From assembly GCA_029974635.1 (NCBI GenBank), contig JARKQY010000044.1, positions 1-64,000 on the forward strand: 64,000 bases of DNA, given 5' to 3'. Made by a program: the position numbers and the translations under genes. Every line of letters begins with the position of its first letter. Positions within the stretch are counted from its first letter, which is position 1. The DNA comes from Bacillota bacterium (GTDB lineage Bacteria; Bacillota; UBA4882; UBA8346). Shown piece after piece: positions 1 to 7,336 of this stretch. The notes under the pieces were generated by a model. The model made no database searches. It had not been told where the DNA came from and saw only the letters and a program-made list of their open reading frames with translations.

Positions 1-307
1 CGCGCCACTTGTCGCGATAAGACTTTGCCCCTTCTTCGCCGGCCAGCGCTGAACAGAAGACTTTGATATCATCACCCAAAACCTCTTGGACACTCTGACC
101 GTCAGCCGCCGTTTCTTCAAGCAGGCCAAGCACACCGTCAAGAATTGGCATGAGGTTGCGACCGGTGAAATCTGAGCGCGGCCAAAGATTGGCATTAATT
201 TTTTCCCATGCCGCTTGATAATCAGCCGGCAGCTTTTTGGCTCGCGATTCAAAAGTTTTCAATTCTTTAGTCATATCTCTGCCTGTAACTTTTTCCCAAA
301 AATTCAT
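1..307 (-). CDS. DUF1048 family protein (3' end cut by window edge)
   Basis: The reading frame opens at 307 and runs off the window at base 1, giving about 102 residues that start MNFWEKVTGRDMTKELKTFE. The sequence resembles the small helical DUF1048 proteins of Firmicutes, whose function is unknown. Its start codon overlaps the stop of the PadR gene (TAATG), so the two are translationally coupled. In many genomes a DUF1048 gene lies directly behind a PadR repressor, which is the arrangement here. The family call rests on recognition of the N-terminal pattern and this context; the C-terminus cannot be seen. Confidence 0.7.
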   Translation of the reverse strand, partial: MNFWEKVTGRDMTKELKTFESRAKKLPADYQAAWEKINANLWPRSDFTGRNLMPILDGVLGLLEETAADGQSVQEVLGDDIKVFCSALAGEEGAKSYRDKWR

Positions 308-630
308 TATATTTTCTCCTTTAACTCATTAATTTTTGATGATACGAACTCCCATTTTTCCCAGAACTTCCGTAGTTCCTTGCGCCCCGCATCGTTGAGC
401 GCGAAAAACTTTCGCGGCGGACCCATATCGGATGGCTTTTTCGTAATTTCCACCCACTTGTTTTTCTCAAGCCGCACCAAGATGGTATATACTGTCCCAT
501 CCACAACGTCCGAAAAACCGAGGGCGTTCAGCCGCCGCGTGATCTCGTACCCGTAGATTTCCTCGTGGCTGATGATTTCAAGAACACAGCCTTCCAACAC
601 GCCTTTGAGCATTTCCGTCAGGTTTTCCAT
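307..630 (-). CDS. PadR family transcriptional regulator
   Basis: A 107-residue winged-helix repressor of the short PadR class. The core pattern ILEIISHEEIYGYEI, the wing region GTVYTILVRLEKNKWV and the C-terminal YxL/ALNDAGRKEL segment are all typical. The start at 630 is preferred over an upstream in-frame ATG because AAGGGGTGA lies at the right distance and the longer N-terminus has no family counterpart. PadR proteins usually repress their own operon. A 14-base perfect palindrome overlaps the -10 box of the only visible promoter, which fits autorepression. The likely regulated partner is the overlapping DUF1048 gene; the inducer is unknown. Confidence 0.9.
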   Translation of the reverse strand: MENLTEMLKGVLEGCVLEIISHEEIYGYEITRRLNALGFSDVVDGTVYTILVRLEKNKWVEITKKPSDMGPPRKFFALNDAGRKELRKFWEKWEFVSSKINELKEKI

Positions 631-680
631 ACAATCACCCCTTGCTATTCTGTATGACTGATATTCTGTATTACTTACTA

Positions 681-716
681 CTACTATATAGTAGCACTTA
701 ATAGTTAGTGTGTCAA
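681..716 (-). promoter_or_regulatory. padR promoter with palindromic operator
   Basis: On the minus strand TTGACA (716-711) is followed by a 17-base spacer and TACTAT (693-688). The perfect palindrome CTACTATATAGTAG (681-694) covers the -10 box. This is a clear sigma-A promoter with a repressor site placed to block it, and PadR is the obvious candidate repressor. Confidence 0.8.
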
Positions 717-774
717 TAGCGCTTGTTCTGATAATGAATTCCATGGATGCGCCGTCAAACTTAAGGGTCTTCAT

Positions 775-807
775 AAAAAAAACCGGATTGATCCGGGTTT
801 TTTTTAT
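775..807. terminator. bidirectional rho-independent terminator
   Basis: The stem CCGGAT/ATCCGG is closed by a two-base loop and flanked by eight A's on the left and a T run on the right, so it can stop transcription in both directions. It separates the rhodanese region from the PadR promoter. Confidence 0.8.
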
Positions 808-908
808 TTTACTCCCATTCCAGTCTTAAACATATTTAATACCCACAGGTAATGATTGGCTTCTCTTAGGACATGGTCTCCCAACAACGGAACAATATAA
901 CCCGCCGG
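804..908 (-). pseudogene. possible C-terminal relic of a DUF2935-like protein
   Basis: An open frame without its own start reads PAGYIVPLLGDHVLREANHY and ends in VLNMFKTGMGVK followed by TAA. The DHVLREANHYL pattern is like the repeated helices of DUF2935 ferritin-like proteins. Only about 34 residues remain, directly behind the rhodanese stop, so this would be a decayed 3' end. It may be coincidental; the call rests on one motif. Confidence 0.3.
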
Positions 909-916
909 ATTTGGCG

Positions 917-1222
917 TTATTCTCCTGACTCCGTTGCATAAGGCCAGTTGATAATTCCACCCAAGTCACAAACGTCCGTATAGCCCAACTTGATTAAAGT
1001 CTCCACCGCAATGGCGCTCCGCCTGCCGCTTCTACAATATATAAAAATGGTTGCGTTTTTGTCGGGCAGCTTTACCATGGCTTCTTGCTCGACCTGATCG
1101 ACCGGCAACAACATACTACCCGTAATACGTTTTTTCCGGTGCTCTTCCAAAGTCCGTACATCCAACAGAATAATTCCTGTTTCAGTGTCCAACCGTTTTT
1201 TCGCTTCTTTGGGGTCAACCAT
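917..1222 (-). CDS. rhodanese-like domain protein
   Basis: A single 101-residue rhodanese domain. The active-site loop CRSGRRS carries the catalytic cysteine, preceded by the typical LLDVRTLEEH start of the fold and followed by a GYTDVCDLGGIINW end. Rhodaneses carry a persulfide on this cysteine and pass sulfur to acceptors. The start at 1222 (MVDPKEAKKRL) is chosen because GGAAAGGA lies upstream; an in-frame ATG at 1264 adds 14 residues that overlap another small frame. The upstream 32-codon membrane peptide overlaps this start by eight bases, suggesting coupling. The gene is cytoplasmic unless fused to that peptide. Confidence 0.88.
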   Translation of the reverse strand: MVDPKEAKKRLDTETGIILLDVRTLEEHRKKRITGSMLLPVDQVEQEAMVKLPDKNATIFIYCRSGRRSAIAVETLIKLGYTDVCDLGGIINWPYATESGE

Positions 1223-1313
1223 CTGATGTTTTCCTTTCCGGATACCGAATGCGTATTTCGACATTTACCAGGTATAAACCAACTCCCAGAGTTATACTGA
1301 TAATGATTACCAC
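1215..1313 (-). CDS. possible 32-residue membrane peptide upstream of rhodanese
   Basis: A GTG-initiated frame encodes VVIIISITLGVGLYLVNVEI followed by a short basic tail. It looks like one transmembrane helix with a cytoplasmic end. It begins inside the stop region of the kinase remnant and ends inside the start of the rhodanese gene, an arrangement that would couple all three. Many membrane rhodaneses have an N-terminal helix, so this may instead be the helix of a frameshifted membrane rhodanese. There is no conservation evidence available here. Confidence 0.4.
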   Translation of the reverse strand: MVIIISITLGVGLYLVNVEIRIRYPERKTSDG

Positions 1314-1833
1314 CCTTCCTTTTTATCACCGGGGAACACCTTTTGAAAATCCCTGGCGATTTGATCCACATCGGAATAAGCCGCCTCGATTTTTAATAAC
1401 TTTTTTAAAAACAGTTTTTGTTCGGAAGTAAGCTGAAGCTCCTCATACCATGGCCGGCTGTGAGGTTTAACTTTCTGGTATGTAGAATACAGCAGATATA
1501 ATAGAAAATCCCCTAAATAGGAGAAATCGATGTCTCTGGTATAACGTTTATTATCCATCCATCTGGCCAGGCCAAAATCGACCAGAGAAATCGTGTCTCT
1601 ACTGATAAGCACATTCGGAATCCGGATGTCCCGGTGAACAATTCCCTTTGCATGGAGGTATTTAATAATACCGATTAATTGATTGCCGACATTCAATACT
1701 TCTGGATTGGTAAATTTGTGTTGATACTTAAACAATAACTGTAGACCCCATACCTTCCTTCGCCAATCCGGCCGATAATCTGATAATCCCCGATTCGTCT
1801 GCCGCAATATCTCTTCTCTTGGCCGAATATCAT
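1307..1833 (-). pseudogene. serine/threonine protein kinase, N-lobe deleted and frameshifted
   Basis: The first 46 codons from ATG 1833 encode a glycine-rich loop (GRIGEGRYGVY) and then hit a stop near 1693. A second frame carries the C-lobe: IKYLHAKGIVHRDIRIPNVLI contains the HRD catalytic loop, and VDFGLARW contains the DFG motif. The beta-3 lysine and the alpha-C helix are missing, so an internal deletion combined with a frame change has removed the ATP-anchoring part. An intact relative would be about 250-270 residues. Start lies two bases after the zinc-ribbon gene stop, so the pair was once an operon. The product cannot be an active kinase as read. Confidence 0.8.
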
Positions 1834-1835
1834 AT

Positions 1836-2177
1836 TTAGCTGTTTATCTGGGCGCCGCATTTAGAACAGAATCTGGCGTCCGGCAAAGTTTTTTCACCAC
1901 AAGCCGTACAAAACAGCCCACCACTGATCTTCTCGCCACATTGAGGACAAAACTTGGAACCAGGCTGTATTTGCTGGTTGCACTTTGAACAAGCGATTGG
2001 ATTGGTTGATAGATTGGAATTTTGCTGATTTGGATGTTGGCCTGAGTAATCGTGGGAAGAGCCGGAACCAAAAACATTAAATATATTTCCGAGTATACCT
2101 TTCCGCTGGTAACGGTTACTGCCGTAATGGCCGTTACGATAAGACTTGTTTTTTGAAGATCGGGATACAAAACCCAT
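1836..2177 (-). CDS. double zinc-ribbon protein
   Basis: A 113-residue protein with a basic, Ser/Gly/Asn-rich N-terminal half and two C-terminal zinc ribbons. The first has CSKCNQQIQPGSKFCPQCG and the second CTACGEKTLPDARFCSKCG, giving eight cysteines in CxxC pairs. Such modules bind structural zinc and often sit next to Ser/Thr kinase genes. Here the downstream kinase gene has decayed, so the protein may have lost its partner. Function is otherwise unknown. The start is supported by AAAGGAAAGGAG upstream of ATG. Confidence 0.8.
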   Translation of the reverse strand: MGFVSRSSKNKSYRNGHYGSNRYQRKGILGNIFNVFGSGSSHDYSGQHPNQQNSNLSTNPIACSKCNQQIQPGSKFCPQCGEKISGGLFCTACGEKTLPDARFCSKCGAQINS

Positions 2178-2261
2178 TTGATTTGCTCCTTTCCTTTTTA
2201 AACATGGATCTTAAAATAGATAAACTGGATTTCCGCGAATTAGTTCCTGTGAATCCGTATT

Positions 2262-2953
2262 TTATATGGAAGCGGCTTCTTTCGAAAACTCTTCAACACC
2301 GGCAACCTTCTTTAGGGATCTGAAGAAAATTCCGGCCAATGCTCCTATCAGCAGTACCGCGATAACCCAAGCGTAAAACGGCAGTCCGATTCCGCCCTGA
2401 ATCATGCTGTACACTCCAAAACCGAGAAAGATGACTCCGGCGCCGATTTTAACCAGGCTCTCCGGCAGTTTCTTGCCCAGCAACTTGCCAACAAATATCG
2501 CCAAGCCGCAGAGACTACCATTCCCAGTGTCGAGCCAATCCATACCGGGATAAAAGCGCCGGTGGCCGCCAAAGTCACCGTACCCAGCATAGTTTTATCG
2601 CCAAGCTCAGCCAGGAAGAAAGTCACAAAAACCAGCCAAAAAGGTGAGGCAATGCGGCGGCATCTCCCATCTTCTCCTTCTTCGAGACAATCACCCCGTA
2701 AAGTCCAAAAACCGAAACCGATAAAGGCGACACCAGCGGCGAACTTGATCCAGTCAGTCGGCAATAACCCGCCCATCACGCCACCCAAGACCGCCGAAAC
2801 TATATGGACCGCCAATGTGGCAACGAATATTCCCGCCAAAACCAGGCTCGCCTTGTACCGGGTCGCCAGCGTCAATGCCACCAACTGGGTCTTGTCCCCC
2901 AACTCCGCCAAAAAAATCATGCCGAAGGATAACCAGAAATCCTGCACGTTCAT
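2262..2953 (-). pseudogene. GDT1/TMEM165-family cation (Mn2+) exporter, frameshifted
   Basis: The family signature appears twice as expected: [14 protein letters not shown] near the N-terminus and [14 protein letters not shown] in the middle, each in a three-helix repeat. After GSTLGMVVS near 2505 the frame shifts by one base, and the rest of the protein ([18 protein letters not shown]) continues in another frame. A single missing base would restore a full protein of about 230 residues. GDT1 proteins move Mn2+ or Ca2+ out of the cytoplasm. A GTG at 2947 has better spacing from GGGAGG than the ATG at 2953. It follows a riboswitch-like leader. Could be a sequencing error. Confidence 0.8.
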
Positions 2954-2978
2954 TCCTCCCTATTCGTAATTTGGCCAT

Positions 2979-3017
2979 AAAAAAAGACCGAATGCACCCT
3001 TTACGGCGCAAAGGTCT
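2979..3017 (-). terminator. attenuator hairpin in the GDT1 leader
   Basis: The outer stem GACC/GGTC and inner stem TGCGCC/GGTGCA are followed by seven T's on the minus strand. It lies between the aptamer-like segment and the coding region, as expected for a transcription attenuator controlled by a riboswitch. Confidence 0.75.
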
Positions 3018-3105
3018 CGTTTGGTCTTGGTTGGACCGGTAAGGCCAGGCGAAGAATCCAATGGTTCGCCAGTATGTTGACCTTACCTTGGACTGTCCTA
3101 AAAGA
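3018..3105 (-). ncRNA. yybP-ykoY-type manganese riboswitch (candidate)
   Basis: The minus-strand leader contains TCAACATACTGG after a GGTAAGG arm, a GGCGAA/TTCGCC hairpin, the matching CCTTACC arm, and CCAAGACC at the 3' side of the aptamer. The TCAACATAC and AAGACC blocks are hallmarks of the yybP-ykoY Mn2+ riboswitch, and GDT1-like exporters are among its known targets. The 5' loop reads AGGACAGTCC rather than the usual GGGGAGTAG, so it is a divergent member. High Mn2+ should favour expression. A covariance-model search would settle it. Confidence 0.7.
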
Positions 3106-3124
3106 TATTTTAAACGTTAAGGCT

Positions 3125-3171
3125 ATGCAATATATAGGTTTGCTATTATCCGTGGATGCTATATATTGTAT
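3125..3171. repeat. inverted repeat CAATATATAG-N21-CTATATATTG
   Basis: Two perfect 10-base arms (3128-3137 and 3159-3168), extendable to about 13 with one mismatch, enclose 21 bases upstream of the riboswitch leader. It may be a regulator site for the GDT1 promoter or a transcript-ending stem for the gene at 3325. There is no T run. Confidence 0.6.
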
Positions 3172-3324
3172 ATCATTTTCGAATTTTAATTACTTTTTAG
3201 GCAATCTCAGGAAACTACTCCCCTTCGCATGAAACAATCCTCATTATAATGGATACACAACCGTTTGGCAAGACTATTCCATGATCCGGCAAGTAACTTT
3301 CAAAATTACTTGTAATGCATACTA

Positions 3325-3774
3325 CTACGTCTTAATCATCGTTTTTTTCAAACACCAACTGGCTATAAGAGCATATAAAACTGAACCGAGCAGCAGCGAT
3401 AAATTAGCGCTAGGACTCCTTTCCAGCGGGGGATAGATATGAAGCGTCCGCTCCAGTAAACCGATCCCAACCACCCATAAAAATAACCCAAAACCGATAC
3501 TCTTGATTAGCCAGGCGTTATCCATCTTCAAATACGGATACATTATCGCGAAGATAATTCCCCAGATTGATCCGATCGTTAGATCGGCGAATAATCCTAC
3601 CAAAAATCCTGAAAATCCCTTGGCATCCTCGGCATGAAGAAACAAATCCCCGGCGAGTTGCAGATAGTGAATATTGGAAAGGTGCATTTGATGTAGCAAA
3701 TAGGTCACTATAGTTTGAACAATAGCGCCCATGATTCCGGCAATCAGGCCGGATAAAATTTTATCATTTTTCAT
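3325..3774 (-). CDS. small integral membrane protein, unknown function
   Basis: A 149-residue protein with four predicted membrane helices: around residues 8-28, 57-80, 88-108 and 125-143. The loops are short and there are no cofactor motifs. It resembles the general class of small Bacillota membrane proteins found near sporulation or envelope genes, but I do not recognise a specific family. The start is well supported by TTTGGAG spaced before ATG. Its nearest codirectional neighbour is the riboswitch-controlled transporter 370 bases downstream, so it is probably a separate transcript. Confidence 0.75.
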   Translation of the reverse strand: MKNDKILSGLIAGIMGAIVQTIVTYLLHQMHLSNIHYLQLAGDLFLHAEDAKGFSGFLVGLFADLTIGSIWGIIFAIMYPYLKMDNAWLIKSIGFGLFLWVVGIGLLERTLHIYPPLERSPSANLSLLLGSVLYALIASWCLKKTMIKT

Positions 3775-4086
3775 CGGACTCCAAAAAATGCGGCATATAC
3801 TTTATTTGATTATGATAATGAAAATTACGAATCACTAATAACCAATAAAGAATAACGTTTTTCATCATAGGCCGGCAATATTACCAACTATTGGCAGTTC
3901 ATCAAAATACTTAAAACCTTGCATTTTATCACCATAAATAGTCTAACCCTTAACTTTTCAATGTATTCATTGCGCGAACTTCGTTCTTGAATTTTCCCCG
4001 AAGCTTTGAATGTTCTTACCGGCAACTCCGGAAACAGGCTAAATGAAAATAACTGCCACGTAAGTTGACAGTCATTATTTCTTTGC
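3775..4086. other. intergenic region, no gene recognised
   Basis: About 310 AT-rich bases between the divergent membrane protein and rrf2 genes. No convincing coding frame is visible. A TTGACA at 4067-4072 is in the same sequence context (GTAAGTTGACAGTCATT) as the -35 box of the sulfhydrylase promoter at 23652, but no matching -10 box follows here. Confidence 0.5.
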
Positions 4087-4146
4087 TTGCAAACGGATGA
4101 TGAATATGTTATTATTTTTTAAATCCTATCAATTTGCTATGCTTTT
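4087..4146 (+). promoter_or_regulatory. rrf2-1 promoter with sulfur operator
   Basis: TTGCAA (4087-4092), a 17-base spacer and TATTAT (4110-4115) form the promoter. The operator CCTATCAATTTGCTATG (4125-4141) follows directly and would cover the transcription start. The same site type occurs before the second rrf2 gene and many sulfur genes, which suggests autorepression by this Rrf2 protein. Confidence 0.75.
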
Positions 4147-4162
4147 AGAAAGAAGGTGTTTT

Positions 4163-4600
4163 ATGCAAGTCTCCACCAAAGGACGTTATGGTCTCCGCGC
4201 AATGGTTGATATGTCATTACACATTACCGACGGTCCGGTTGCCTTACGGGTTATTGCCGAACGGCAAGGCATTTCCGAATCCTATTTGGAACAGGTTTTC
4301 ACCAGCTTACGGAAAAATGGCCTGGTCAAAGCATCACGCGGTTCTCAAGGCGGCTATGAATTAAGCAGGCCAGCCGACGCCATTACAGTCGGCGAGATTT
4401 TACGGGCACTGGAAGGGCCCTTTGTTCCAGTTCACTGTGTAGGTGATTCCCAGTGTGAACGGGAAAATTTTTGTATTACCCGCTCTTTTTGGGCGGAGTT
4501 TCGGGATAAGATCAATGAATTTCTCGATAGTATCTCGCTGCAAAATTTGACCGACCGGGCCAAAATGATCGTCCCCAAAGACCCTATGTATTTTATTTAG
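4163..4600 (+). CDS. Rrf2 family regulator with Fe-S type cysteines (paralog 1)
   Basis: A 145-residue Rrf2 protein. The winged helix covers residues 1-80 (GRYGLRAMVDM, ISESYLEQVFTSLRKNGLV, RGSQGGYELSRP), followed by the dimer helix. Three cysteines in C-x5-C-x5-C spacing (CVGDSQCERENFC) lie where IscR/NsrR-type members hold a 2Fe-2S or 4Fe-4S cluster; the B. subtilis sulfur repressor CymR lacks this triad. The start at 4163 follows AGAAGGTG and removes 22 non-homologous residues. It is about 79% identical by eye to the protein at 25330. It converges with the permease gene end eight bases away. Regulation of sulfur genes is inferred from the shared operator. Confidence 0.92.
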   Translation: MQVSTKGRYGLRAMVDMSLHITDGPVALRVIAERQGISESYLEQVFTSLRKNGLVKASRGSQGGYELSRPADAITVGEILRALEGPFVPVHCVGDSQCERENFCITRSFWAEFRDKINEFLDSISLQNLTDRAKMIVPKDPMYFI

Positions 4601-4607
4601 TTTGTAT

Positions 4608-5393
4608 TTAATTTACCTGAAAAGAGGCTTCCTTCCATACCAGGAAATGCTTCTCCAGTTTTGAAAACAAGACATTAATAATCACCGAAAGTACGGCGAT
4701 GAAAAGAATAATGCCATACATTAAAGGAACCTGGTAAGATTGGCTTGAGGAGAGATAATACCAGCCCAAGCCTTTGCTGGAACCAATCATCTCCGAAGCG
4801 ATAATCATGAAAAACGCTAATTGCGCGCTGATTTTGATCCCGGTAAATATATTGGGCAAGGCCCAAGGCAGAATTACCTTGAAGAATAATGTTTTCCGAT
4901 TCGCCCCCATGGAACGGGCTGATTTGATCATGTTCAGCTCAATCCCCTTGACCCCGGTAATGGTATTGAAAAGCAGCGGCCACTGGGCCACCCAAAAAAT
5001 CACCGCTGCTTTTTCAAGATCGCCAATCCCGAAAAAGATCATAAAAACCGGGAAGAGGGCAAAGGGATTCAATTTTTCCAGCATTCGTAAAAACGGTAAC
5101 AGCGCCGTCTCCGATGTCTTATAAAATGCACCGAGCAGAAATCCCGCGGGTATTGCAACAATCATCGCCAGTAAAAAACCGGACAACGCCCGGCGCAGGC
5201 TTATCAGCATATGCACGAAAAGCTCTCCGGAGGCCGCCGACATAAGTGTCATATCTAAAACCAATGTCGGCGGTGGAACAACGGCACTGATAACCAAGCC
5301 GGTTTGGGAGGCGACTTCCCAAAAAAGCAGGAACAAGATAATCGATAAACTACCGTATAAAATATTTTTCAACTTGGCGCCAAACTGCTTCAT
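4608..5393 (-). CDS. ABC transporter permease, SsuC/TauC type (copy 2 of operon)
   Basis: A 261-residue inner-membrane permease of the nitrate/sulfonate/taurine class, with six membrane helices. The EAA-type loop SARSMGANRKTLFFKVILPWALPNIFTG near residues 160-190 docks the ATPase. The start at 5393 is chosen because the preceding GTG codon lies within the AAGGTG ribosome site. It is the last gene of the nitrogenase-like operon and follows another SsuC paralog by 28 bases. The operon encodes no binding protein or ATPase, so those must come from elsewhere, for example the SsuB-like gene at 16333 and the binding protein at 49049. Confidence 0.88.
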   Translation of the reverse strand: MKQFGAKLKNILYGSLSIILFLLFWEVASQTGLVISAVVPPPTLVLDMTLMSAASGELFVHMLISLRRALSGFLLAMIVAIPAGFLLGAFYKTSETALLPFLRMLEKLNPFALFPVFMIFFGIGDLEKAAVIFWVAQWPLLFNTITGVKGIELNMIKSARSMGANRKTLFFKVILPWALPNIFTGIKISAQLAFFMIIASEMIGSSKGLGWYYLSSSQSYQVPLMYGIILFIAVLSVIINVLFSKLEKHFLVWKEASFQVN

Positions 5394-5421
5394 GATAAAT
5401 ATCACCTTTTTCCGTTGAACT

Positions 5422-6207
5422 TCAAATCAGCTTATCCGGAACCGCCTCTTTCCAGACAATTATCCTTGTTTCCAGCCATTCCAGCAGATAATTGACGGCG
5501 AGACCCAGTACGGCAATGAGAACCACCGCCAGATAAATCCGGGGTATAAAACCCATATTAGTGGAGTTATGAATGAGCCAACCCAGTCCGGCATTGGCTC
5601 CCATTGTTTCTGCTCCAATCAGCATCATAAAACTAATAGTCATACCGGTTCTCATTCCGGTTAGAATGGATGCCAAAGCGCCGGGAATTACCACCTTCCA
5701 AAAAATGGTTATGTTGTTGGCTCCCATAGACTTGGCGCTCCTGATCAAAAGCGGATCCACCTGTTTAACGCCGGCCATAGTCGTGAACATAATCGGCCAG
5801 AAAGCCGCCCACAATATCACCACAAAGATTCCCTTCTCCCCCACCCCAAAGACAACCACAAAAACAGGGAACAAGATAAAGGCGGGGATCTGAGCCAAAA
5901 AATTCAGCAGCGAATGCAAGAATTTGGCAAGCCGGGGAAATGCGCCTCCCAGGATGAACCCGACCGGCAAGGCTAAAAGACTGGCAAATGCAAAACCCAA
6001 AACAATCCTTCTCAAGCTCATTACCGTTTCAATTAGAAGTTGCCACAAAGTAATTTGCTTGGCGGCAGTAATGATTTGTGAAAATGGCGGTAGAAAATTG
6101 GGATTGGCCCAGCCGATCCGCGGACCAACCTCCCACAATCCAATAAAGGCAATGAGAAGATAGATGCTTAACAGTTTCTTATTAATCTTAGCCAAGGTTT
6201 TGAACAT
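5422..6207 (-). CDS. ABC transporter permease, SsuC/TauC type (copy 1 of operon)
   Basis: A 261-residue six-helix permease similar to its downstream neighbour. The coupling loop RSAKSMGANNITIFWKVVIPGA lies around residues 155-176. It begins six bases after the methyltransferase gene and has a GGAGGTGAG ribosome site. Two unlike permeases in tandem may form a heterodimer, or each may pair with a different partner. Their place behind a sulfur-controlled nitrogenase-like set suggests import of an organosulfur substrate such as an alkyl sulfide or sulfonate; this is inference, since family members transport several anions and pyrimidine-like compounds. Confidence 0.9.
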   Translation of the reverse strand: MFKTLAKINKKLLSIYLLIAFIGLWEVGPRIGWANPNFLPPFSQIITAAKQITLWQLLIETVMSLRRIVLGFAFASLLALPVGFILGGAFPRLAKFLHSLLNFLAQIPAFILFPVFVVVFGVGEKGIFVVILWAAFWPIMFTTMAGVKQVDPLLIRSAKSMGANNITIFWKVVIPGALASILTGMRTGMTISFMMLIGAETMGANAGLGWLIHNSTNMGFIPRIYLAVVLIAVLGLAVNYLLEWLETRIIVWKEAVPDKLI

Positions 6208-6213
6208 CTGAAC

Positions 6214-7293
6214 TCACCTCCAGTTTTCCGGGTTTAGCGGATATTGTCCGAATTTCCGGACTGCGTCCCGTAACGCATGAATATTTTCCGGCGGTGTTGG
6301 AACCGGCAGACCGCAACCCAAGGCCAGAATATATCCTTTGGGATTATCATAAGCCTTTCTCAGGCACTCCTTGGCATTGGCCTCCACATCCGCGGGCTTG
6401 CCGAGATACATGGTTTCAGTGGGCTTTACATTTCCGGTCAAAATCACCCGGTGGCCGACTGCAGCCTTAGCCTCCGCCAAATCCACCTGGTTATCGATGC
6501 TCAATATTCCGGCGCCCGTGTCGGCCATCTCTTCCCAGATACTCTTGGTATTTCCGCATATATGTAAGGACGGCACCGGCTTGCGGGCGGTCTTGATGGC
6601 ATCAACCAGCCTTTTTATATACGGTAAGGCAAATTCCTGAAACTGCTTTTTACTGATTAAGCTTCCGGAAGCCGTGGGTTCGGCGATGCTTATCACCACA
6701 TCCAGCTTTGCCGCTTCTTTTACAAAAGCAATGATGCTCTCCACCGCCAACTCCAGCAACCGGTGAGCAAACTCCGGGTTCTTATACAAATCGCGCATGA
6801 ACTTTTCCGTTCCCCGAGTATTCGCCGCAGTCGTAAATGGTCCCGGGACGCCTACCGACACCGGAACTTTATCCCCCAACTCCTCAACCAGTCTTTCACT
6901 TATTTCTAAAATCAGGGGAAGCCTGCCTGCTTTCAGCGGATCCGGTATCGCTAAACGATCCAAATCGGCTAACTCATTGACTGCAAATCTGGATACAAAC
7001 GGAGCGCCCCCTTCGGGAAATCCCAATTCACTGCCGATAGCTTCCGCAATACCACCCAATCCAGGCCCAACACCAGCTGTTTCGGATTGATATGTTTTGT
7101 GGGCGGCAATCTGGGCTGCAACCGCTTTATCAGCCGAGAGGTGCAGTTCTGATACCTTGGCACCGATTAATCCGGCGGCATGATCGCCGATAAATAGATT
7201 ACAGGGAATCCTGTCATATGGTTTTCCATCGAAAAATGCCTGCCATCTTTCTTTGGCTGTCATCTGATCGGCTTTCACATCCGTAATACTCAT
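6214..7293 (-). CDS. uroporphyrinogen decarboxylase-like methyltransferase (MtaA/CmuA type)
   Basis: A 359-residue TIM-barrel protein of the UroD superfamily. It is the MtaA-like branch: HIC near residue 243 and a cysteine in ALGCGLPVPTPPENI near residue 326 match the His-x-Cys...Cys zinc site that activates a thiol in methylcobamide:CoM methyltransferases. True UroD substrate arginines are not evident at the N-terminus. The ribosome site GGAGGTGTTGGG precedes ATG. It sits between yezD and two permeases in the sulfur-regulated nitrogenase-like operon, so a role in moving methyl groups from or to sulfur is plausible. The methyl donor and any corrinoid protein are not encoded nearby. Confidence 0.88.
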   Translation of the reverse strand: MSITDVKADQMTAKERWQAFFDGKPYDRIPCNLFIGDHAAGLIGAKVSELHLSADKAVAAQIAAHKTYQSETAGVGPGLGGIAEAIGSELGFPEGGAPFVSRFAVNELADLDRLAIPDPLKAGRLPLILEISERLVEELGDKVPVSVGVPGPFTTAANTRGTEKFMRDLYKNPEFAHRLLELAVESIIAFVKEAAKLDVVISIAEPTASGSLISKKQFQEFALPYIKRLVDAIKTARKPVPSLHICGNTKSIWEEMADTGAGILSIDNQVDLAEAKAAVGHRVILTGNVKPTETMYLGKPADVEANAKECLRKAYDNPKGYILALGCGLPVPTPPENIHALRDAVRKFGQYPLNPENWR

Positions 7294-7336
7294 CCCAACA
7301 CCTCCAAAATGCCGAGATCCTTCATATAACTTTTAA

